Source: Trileptium ribeirensis
Taxonomy: Eukaryota; Nematoda; Enoplea; Enoplida; Thoracostomopsidae
DNA length: 64,000 bases
Direction of reading: 5' to 3'
Assembly (NCBI GenBank): GCA_030248225.1
Contig: JASANE010003898.1
Span: 62,001-126,000, forward strand
The translations under genes and the position numbers were made by a program. Positions 57,990 to 64,000 of the stretch are shown piece after piece. The stretch's first letter is position 1. Each line of letters starts with the position of its first letter. A model generated the notes under the pieces. That model worked only from the letters and a program-made list of their open reading frames with translations, ran no database searches and was not told where the DNA came from.

Positions 57990-58861
57990 GAACGCATCAC
58001 CCGTTGACCTCTCAGGTATCTCAGGCCAAGGTAATGGTTTCCTCTTTGCTATTTATTACAGATATGAATGGGCTAATGCAATGGGCAAAGATTAATTTGC
58101 CTCCGCATGTTTTCTATGGCCCAATAACTCATTATCTATCTATCTAGACCGGATGAGTAAGGGGATTGGTTCGGACGAATAAAAACTTGAGCACTTAACG
58201 TAAATACCAGTATCGTCATCCGTCCGGGGGCATACGCTGAGCAAACTTCAACTGCATAGTAGTCGACCGCTACTGTACAGTTTTAATAACGTGGTCTGGC
58301 AGCCGGCCGGCGTCGGCCTGTGTAAAATAACTGGCAGTGCTAGCGTAAATCTAAGGCTTAGGTTGAGCTAATTATATAATCGCATGGTGCACTCGCCTTC
58401 CTGGAGTGTGTTATGTTAAAACCATAACGTTAGTAACCTAACATATAAAGATAAACTCCAATCGCTATCGCTCAAGTGTAACCCTTAAACAATAGCTTTG
58501 ATATTTTAAGAATAAGGAATAGGTCAAGTAGTCGGTAGCTTCAACTTAACTTAAGAACTAAAGTACTAGATAGGGATTGTCAAGAGTACCGAACTCAGTG
58601 GCCAAAGTTCACAACGAAAGTAAAACGTCAGATTGTGCAGTAATAGAGTCAGACTGTGCAATGGTGAAAGCCAGACTGTGCAATATAGTCCGGTGGAGTA
58701 AAAGTGTGAGCTACAACAACCTCGTACTAAAGAATAGTACGGTCATTTTGGTTCCGTGAGCTCACTTAGTCGTTACTGAAGAACTAGTGTGAACTTCGCG
58801 TGAGCTAAAATACGGTACTGAGGGTTTTCAAATCGAAACATAACAGTCAGATTATTGTTTA

Positions 58862-60466
58862 TGTCGGGGTTCCCTAGGCTAGTGGGTTGCAATTTTTGTA
58901 AATTTCAAAAATTTCTAACTCAAACTTAAAATTCTTTATTATATCTTTACCTACCTAAATCTAAATTTCAAAACATTTAAGTTTTAAAATTTAATTTTGT
59001 TTACGTATTTGATTTGCATAAATTGATTTCATTATTACTATTAGTTAACCTATGCTTAGGAAGTTTTAGTTTAATTAATCAGTCTTGTTCTAGAGACCAT
59101 AGAAATCGGTCGACAGTGCTTGGTCGTGCTTCAGCATGAATTTTATCAATTAGTTTTATTTTTATATTATTGGTTACGTTTTAGTTTTATTTTTATATTA
59201 TTATTACTCGCTACCTTCACGTTTACGTGTTATTTTTCTTAACGGCTTGCGTGCTTAATCGGAATTTTTTATGAAGCGGAACGCAGCAGGAAAGACTTTA
59301 CCTAGCATTGGTTTAGATCCGTATAGCACATATGCTCGAGATTTGTCATATCAGTGTACAAAGAATAGCGCTAGGAAGTAGCTGTTTAATATTTTTAGTG
59401 CAAAGAATTGCACGGTGTTAATCTTGCGTTGGCTTTTAATTGAAGCGGAACTACGAGTGTCTTGTGATAGCAAGTCCTAGTGGCACCGGACTACACGAAT
59501 AAGCACATTTATTCAAAATACTAGATACTTAGTAATATTAATTTTCCCAGTGAAAAGAAGTAGCTATAGGACAGATAAAAAGTAATCAGGCTTAGTATTA
59601 TCTTAAAAATTCGGCCCTTAGTGTCCACTGAGTAGTATATACCAGGGCGAGAAGATTAACGGGGTTCGAGGTTAGTAGCATTACCTGTTGGGTCTGCCAG
59701 CCAATCGGGGTGTCTCAGCAAGTTGTGTTATTCTTAAGTAGACTGGATGATTAAGGGGAGTGGATTCGACTACCCCTTCGAGCGACCAGTAGATCCTAAT
59801 TTACTAATTTTGGGCCAGCCAATCGGGGGTCTGGAATGTCCCCTGCGTACGGAAGCCAATCGGGATCGGTCGTACAAACCTCACAAGAGGCTTATTAGAA
59901 TCGATGATAACGTTAACGCTGATGGAGCTAGGAACAAGTACGCGAAAGTGTTAGTGATCAAGCAGTGACAATATTTAAAATCAGGCATAAGTATTCGGTG
60001 TATCTAGAAGCGTGATCGAAAAAGGTAGCACTAAAGAATAGTGCCGTGTATATAGGAACCGACGGGCCTTGCGCACAGGCAAGAGTAAAACGCGATAAAG
60101 CTACAGGCCTTAGTGCAAGAGACATTGGTGTCACGTGAAAGCCTATCAGATTAAAGTACTCAATAGTATGCCTAACATTTTACCAATATCTTGTAATAAA
60201 CATTTATTGCTATGCGTTTGGTGTTCAAGTACTTTACCCGAAAGATCTAGCCGAGCAAGATGCACAATGCAACGCGAATATAAGGCACGAATACGGATCA
60301 GGCAGATAAGGACGCGCGCCACATTAGACGGCTCACCGACATACTACTGGCCACACCTCGGACTATAATCTTCAGGTGACGATCCCCGTCCCCATTTAAA
60401 TACCACTAACCGTCATAACAAAAATCCCTACCAACCTCTACCCAGTCGAGAAATAAAAATATAACA
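58862..60466 (+). repeat. Solo long LTR of the hairpin-array family, copy D, 1605 bp, with 5-bp target duplication
   Basis: It runs from TGTCGGGGTTCCC to AAAATATAACA and is flanked by GTTTA on both sides (58857-58861 and 60467-60471). These termini and the 5-bp duplication define the family as LTRs. Contents: hairpin GTGCAA-AGAA-TTGCAC at 59398-59413, the TTCGGCCCTTAGTGTC block near 59609, and a three-unit array with CCAATCGGG cores (about 59700, 59818 and 59856). The units include the stems CCAG/CTGG (59815-59818 with 59831-59834) and GTACG/CGTAC (59847-59851 with 59871-59875). Then follow the perfect hairpin GCACTA-AAGAA-TAGTGC at 60028-60044 and the CATACTACTGGCCACACC block near 60340. No internal region follows. 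Confidence 0.92.
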
Positions 60467-60499
60467 GTTTAGTGTTCTTGTTCGAGTGTATCTGGATTT

Positions 60500-61893
60500 T
60501 TTAATTAACTTGGAGGATGCTTCACGGCTTTGATAATTTCTATGGCTTGCTTCTGGCTTCAAGCTAAATCGTATGCGTACAGAATTACGCTAGTGTTGGA
60601 GGTATTCAAGCACGTTTCTGGTGAATTGTAGTTCGGCTTTTCAGCTAAAGAATCTAATTGTCTTGGATCCGTGCTACACACTTAGGTATTAGTAAAAAGT
60701 ATATAGTCTTAACTTACGTTATTAAATTTCCCTATTAGAAACCTTAGGGCAAAAATAGATACTAGTACTGTTAATAGCGTATTAGCTATTAACAAGTTAA
60801 TAACAGTTCACAAATTCGGTCTTTGGGTCGAGTGAGCAACAGACCCGTGAGAGCAGATTAGGGGGTTCGGTGGGTAGTGACATCGCTTGTTAGGTGCGGT
60901 AGCCGTCCGGGGCGGCCTAGCCAGTGGTGGAATTTTTGAGAAGACCGGTTGAGTAAGGGGAGTGGAATAGATTACCCCGTTGAGAAACTCCCTTCCAAAT
61001 TACCAACTCGATCAGCCGTCCGTGGATCGAGATTCTAGAGAAATTAACTGCGTAGTAGTTTGGCACTACTACACAGTTTTTATAATAGCGTATCGCGTCA
61101 GCCGTCCGGGGACAGGTACAGAAATATAACGGCCGTATTAGCGATAAATCTAAGGAAATTAGGCCAGATACTTGAATATATAACCCTGCAGCTGGTCAGC
61201 CGTCCGGGGGCCAGTTGTATGAACTCACAACAGCTGTAATCAAAGTAGCAGCGAACCCAACTCTTAATCGCTATCATCGAAGTTAACGTCGTGGTCAGCC
61301 GGCCGGGGGCTGCGGATTAAATAAGGTCGGTACTTAGCGTAATTCTAAGGATCTAAGTTGAGGTAATCAGATACTCGCAGAGGCGAATGCTGTAAACGTC
61401 AAAAGAATTAGCGATACCGAAATCTTAAATAATAGAGAATATGTAATCCAGAGCCAAAAGAACGGAGCGTTGAGTGGCTTCTTCAGGAATATATTACCTG
61501 AAACTTTAGGTGCTAACGAGGAAACGTGTAAAGAACCAAAATTACAGGTGCCAAATATTACCTAGCGAATTGCGTTACTAAAGAATTGTGCCTTATTCGT
61601 ACCATAATATTTTAAATAAATATATCAATTGCGGTTTTTGGTGCTCATCTGTCTAAAATTCGAGTGAATTGAGCTATATAATTCACGCCGCTTCGCTAAG
61701 CCGAATTAGTTTTTTGTTAAAAGAATAGGCAGGCGGAAAAGAAGGCGACAACTTAGTACTCGCCGGCATACTACTGGCCGCACCTCGAATGCCACAACTT
61801 CTGGTGAAGAATCTCCCCATTTTTAATAACCGATAGCCGTCATAAAATATTCTTGACCAACCCCAACTCCCATTTAAAGAAAACAAAATAACA
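60500..61893 (+). repeat. Long LTR of the hairpin-array family, copy E, 5' truncated
   Basis: It ends AAAATAACA at 61893. It contains hairpin GCGTA-CAGAAT-TACGC at 60575-60590 and the TTCGGTCTTTGGGTCGAGTGAGC block near 60815. A five-unit array with CAGCCGTCCGGGG cores lies at 60895-61310. Among the units are a perfect 7-bp stem CTCGATC/GATCGAG (61007-61013 with 61025-61031) and CTGG/CCAG (61192-61195 with 61211-61214). The CATACTACTGGCCGCACC block near 61772 follows. The first 400-500 bases of the LTR are absent. Confidence 0.8.
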
Positions 61894-62559
61894 CTGTGGA
61901 ACACATTGCCGTCGGATACCTATTGTTCATTGTTTAACGACGACATCTCAAGTTCGGCCGAGCTGTTAGCTCCTTGCGTCCACCTGTGCAGCTTTCGGCA
62001 CCAAGCTCGCTATGAGCGCCAGGATCCTTACCGGAGCCGCCTAAATTTTGCTCGTGTTATTTCATGAGCCTTTATGTACTTTTTGCTTTTGTTAGGTTGC
62101 ACAAGGTTGGGAATTTTAAATTGTTACGCGTTTGTATTGTAGCCGTATCACCACGCCCGCGCCATGCACTGTCACGTATAGACCGATCATGATGTGATGA
62201 AGTCCTGTTATTTTGCTCGCTTCACTGATCGGTATCGGGGACATTTTCATCGTGCCGAGATTGGCCTAATTCGTCGTTTTCCAGATTAGAATTTTCTAGG
62301 TGGGCCCGGGCGTGTTTTTGTGTTTCGGCACTTTCGCAGTACTCACTTTGTGTTTGCTCAACATACAATAGTTATTACATGATTATCGAATTGTATTTGC
62401 GTGTCAAAATTGATAATCTGACTGCGATGAAACCGAATCGTGATCTATCGTGGTTATTTCCTTATCGCTGTCGCTTTGCTCAAACAATTTCGCGAAATCG
62501 GATTTGAAGTCATCGGCCTTTTTGTGTTGACGTTCCTTTCGCCTTGTCTTTGATAATAT
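61894..62559. other. No certain gene; probably decayed 3' part of the minus-strand gypsy pol
   Basis: Minus-strand phases carry scattered charged sequence but no integrase motif was identified. Stops are frequent. Confidence 0.35.
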
Positions 62560-63420
62560 CGGCTTAGGCTTTCGGTTTGGCCTTCGGCAGTAGATACAAA
62601 ATTCTGATCTCCTCGTCCACCAATTCGGTATCCCCGTTACGTGGAACTACGGGAGCCATACAATCGACATTTTGGCGATGCGCGCCTGGTTTATATAAAA
62701 CATATGTAAAATTTTATGCGCCAATTTCAGAACACTCAGGCTTATTTGGTGATTCAGTTTTCGCTTGCTTAAAATTTGTTGCAACGGCGCATAGTCAGTA
62801 ATTACTGTTATATGATTACCAAGTAGGTTAGGCCCGAGCTGTTGCATGGCTCTTAGCACTGCGAGGCATTCCTGCTCAGATGTAAAACGTTGGGTTTCTC
62901 GTGATTAATTACATGCTCCTTTCCATTATTGTCCACATGAGCTAGTATATAGCTGATCCCGTACTTACGTACAACCGTATAAATTACGAATGGTTTTGGC
63001 GGTTACGGGTAGCCCATTATTAACGGTGTCGTCATCTGAATTTTGAGCTTTTCGAATGCTAGTTGTGCCTCATCGGATCAAAGCTTCCTGAAATTTAGTG
63101 AGCGCGCACGCTTATTTGTACTATCATAGAGCGGAGTGGCTACTGTCCCATAATAGTTTTGAACAAATTGGCGGTAATACTGTGTTAAGCCTAAAATGAT
63201 TTGCGACCATTGCGATTCACGCCATTGATTCGATCCGTTGGTGTCGTTTCGAAGCTGATGGACGAAAAGCTCGATTGCGATAGCCTTTTCTGTAAGTGTT
63301 GGACGTATCGTCCTTTTATATTTGCAACCGATTCCTGATATCGTCTCGAAAGCTGGTGGCAAATGCCGATTTCAGGAGATTCTGGAAAGCCAATTTGGTG
63401 ATAGCATTTGTTAGCTTATG
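62560..63420 (-). pseudogene. pol: Ty3/gypsy-like RT/RNase H remnant on the minus strand
   Basis: Read on the minus strand, 63362-63078 contains GLTQYYRQFVQNYYGTVATP, the RT thumb/connection block that follows the palm in gypsy elements (LGLTGYYRRF type). Across frame changes, the next part gives an F-E-K-L-K segment near 63050. Then comes a VITDYAPLQQIL block near 62800, the RNase H Asp motif (TDH/TDY-x-x-L) of gypsy, preceded by LRAMQQLGPNLLGNHI. RT motifs with the catalytic YVDD are not present. The sequence upstream (63360-63500) looks like gag C-terminus, which suggests an internal deletion joining gag to the RT thumb. Several stops and shifts break it. It continues towards the window edge. 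Confidence 0.75.
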
Positions 63421-64000
63421 CCTCCGGACATAAAATCGTAAATTATCTACGGAATCTGAAATGCTATTTCTCTTAGATTTGTTTCATATGATTTGCAAAC
63501 GTTTTTGGCCGACCGAAGCGGCTTCTGATTTCCTGAAATGGTAGCTCAAAATTTTCGGACTATTCGGGCTTATCGTGTTCTAAGATAGTCCAATATTTTC
63601 CCCCCGACCAACAAATTCTGTTTTGAGTAGACTCAATTTTTCGTACGCGTCTATGACATTGTCGCGAGTACAAGCTTTGTTGAATTGTATTAATTAACGA
63701 TCAAAACTTAGTCACCGTTGCACATTTTTAATTTCTTTATGTCCCGTATTTGTTGTGACCCAGAGGGGTACTCTTGATCATGTCGCGATACCTCCCGGGC
63801 ATACTGTTGGGGGGAGGCAATCGTATTCGTATATATATCCGTTATTTGCTGTTGTCTTTAAATTATTTGAGAAATTAAAACACTATTATGGTCTAACTGG
63901 CCGTTTCTTGCATTCCTTTGAAGTACATTTGAATCCCTTTGAGGCACCTTTGTGTCCAATGACGTTTGAATCGTTTGATGTGCTTCGGCTACATGTTGCT
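63421..64000 (-). other. Probable gag remnant of the minus-strand gypsy-like element, cut by the window edge
   Basis: Minus-strand phases near 63360-63480 give helical, charged sequence ending just before the RT thumb. No zinc knuckle was found. The assignment depends on its position. Confidence 0.3.

Larger units (their letters stand above)
56239..58145 (+). mobile_element. 5'-truncated Jockey-like LINE nested in LTR copy C
   Basis: The insert starts within the RT domain and ends in a (TATC)n tail (58133-58145). It is bounded by a duplication of LTR sequence of about 20 bp: AGACCGGGTGAGCTAAGGGG at 56218 and AGACCGGATGAGTAAGGGG at 58146, with two differences. Long target duplications and 5' truncation fit LINE retrotransposition. 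Confidence 0.82.
55304..58845 (+). repeat. Long LTR of the hairpin-array family, copy C, split by a LINE
   Basis: It begins TGCCGGGGGTCC and ends at an ATAACA at 58845, as in the other copies. It contains the AAGAA-loop hairpin near 55693, the TTTCGGCCC(C)TTTGTGTCGA block near 56087, and hairpin-array units with CAGCCGTCCGG near 56176, ATCCGTCCGGGGG near 58215 and CAGCCGGCCGG near 58307. A perfect second hairpin, GTACTA-AAGAA-TAGTAC, lies at 58724-58740. Three 21-22-bp repeats of GTCAGA(C/T)TGTGCA lie at 58628-58685. The LINE at 56239-58145 interrupts the array. Confidence 0.75.

Overview
The window looks like repeat-dense intergenic DNA from an invertebrate animal. The sequence is AT-rich and eukaryotic in style, with no operons, ribosome binding sites or dense coding. 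Almost everything recognisable is a transposable element of metazoan type: BEL/Pao and Ty3/gypsy-like LTR retrotransposons, Jockey-like and CR1-like non-LTR retrotransposons, hAT-like MITEs, a pogo/Tc1-mariner transposon and a tRNA-derived SINE. I cannot name the phylum, and I see no convincing host gene, rRNA or functional tRNA gene.

Layout. 1-11200: decayed non-LTR reverse transcriptases (412-1370 plus strand, 5760-6665 minus strand), a 190-bp foldback element, an inverted pair of one dispersed repeat (2524-3240 and 7260-8225), a hAT MITE (3913-4541), a 57-bp minisatellite (8538-9445) and a 110-bp tandem repeat. 11201-19621: a complete but decayed BEL/Pao element with both LTRs, a 5-bp target duplication (CAAAC), gag, protease, RT, RNase H and integrase. 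A third reading region 3' of pol carries the sequence blocks of an SGNH/GDSL hydrolase. 19627-22864: no gene seen. 22865-32138: two long LTRs of one family flanking a decayed gag-protease element; the right LTR was entered by a 1156-bp hAT element. 32360-45110: a tRNA-like SINE, then a decayed gypsy-like element (LTR, gag, protease remnant, duplicated 3' internal segment, polypurine tract, 3' LTR). A 2.65-kb pogo-like transposon with the only long intact reading frame of the window is nested inside it. 45110-55300: mostly unassigned repeats and low-complexity DNA. 55304-61893: three tandem members of the long-LTR family, one split by a Jockey-like LINE and one a solo LTR with a GTTTA duplication. 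62560-64000: a gypsy pol remnant on the minus strand, cut by the window edge.

Two observations stand out. First, the BEL/Pao element has an SGNH-hydrolase-like open region in the place where retroviral elements carry env, with plausible splice signals that could express it. Second, the long-LTR family (about 1.6 kb) carries arrays of short hairpins. Their loops keep a core (CCAGTCGGG, CCAATCGGG or CCGTCCGGGG, depending on the copy) while the stems change sequence but stay paired. A second hairpin type has an AAGAA-like loop and fully covarying stems. This points to a conserved nucleic-acid structure in these LTRs.

All coordinates for element ends without a target duplication are approximate. 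Assignments come from motifs read by eye; no database search was run.
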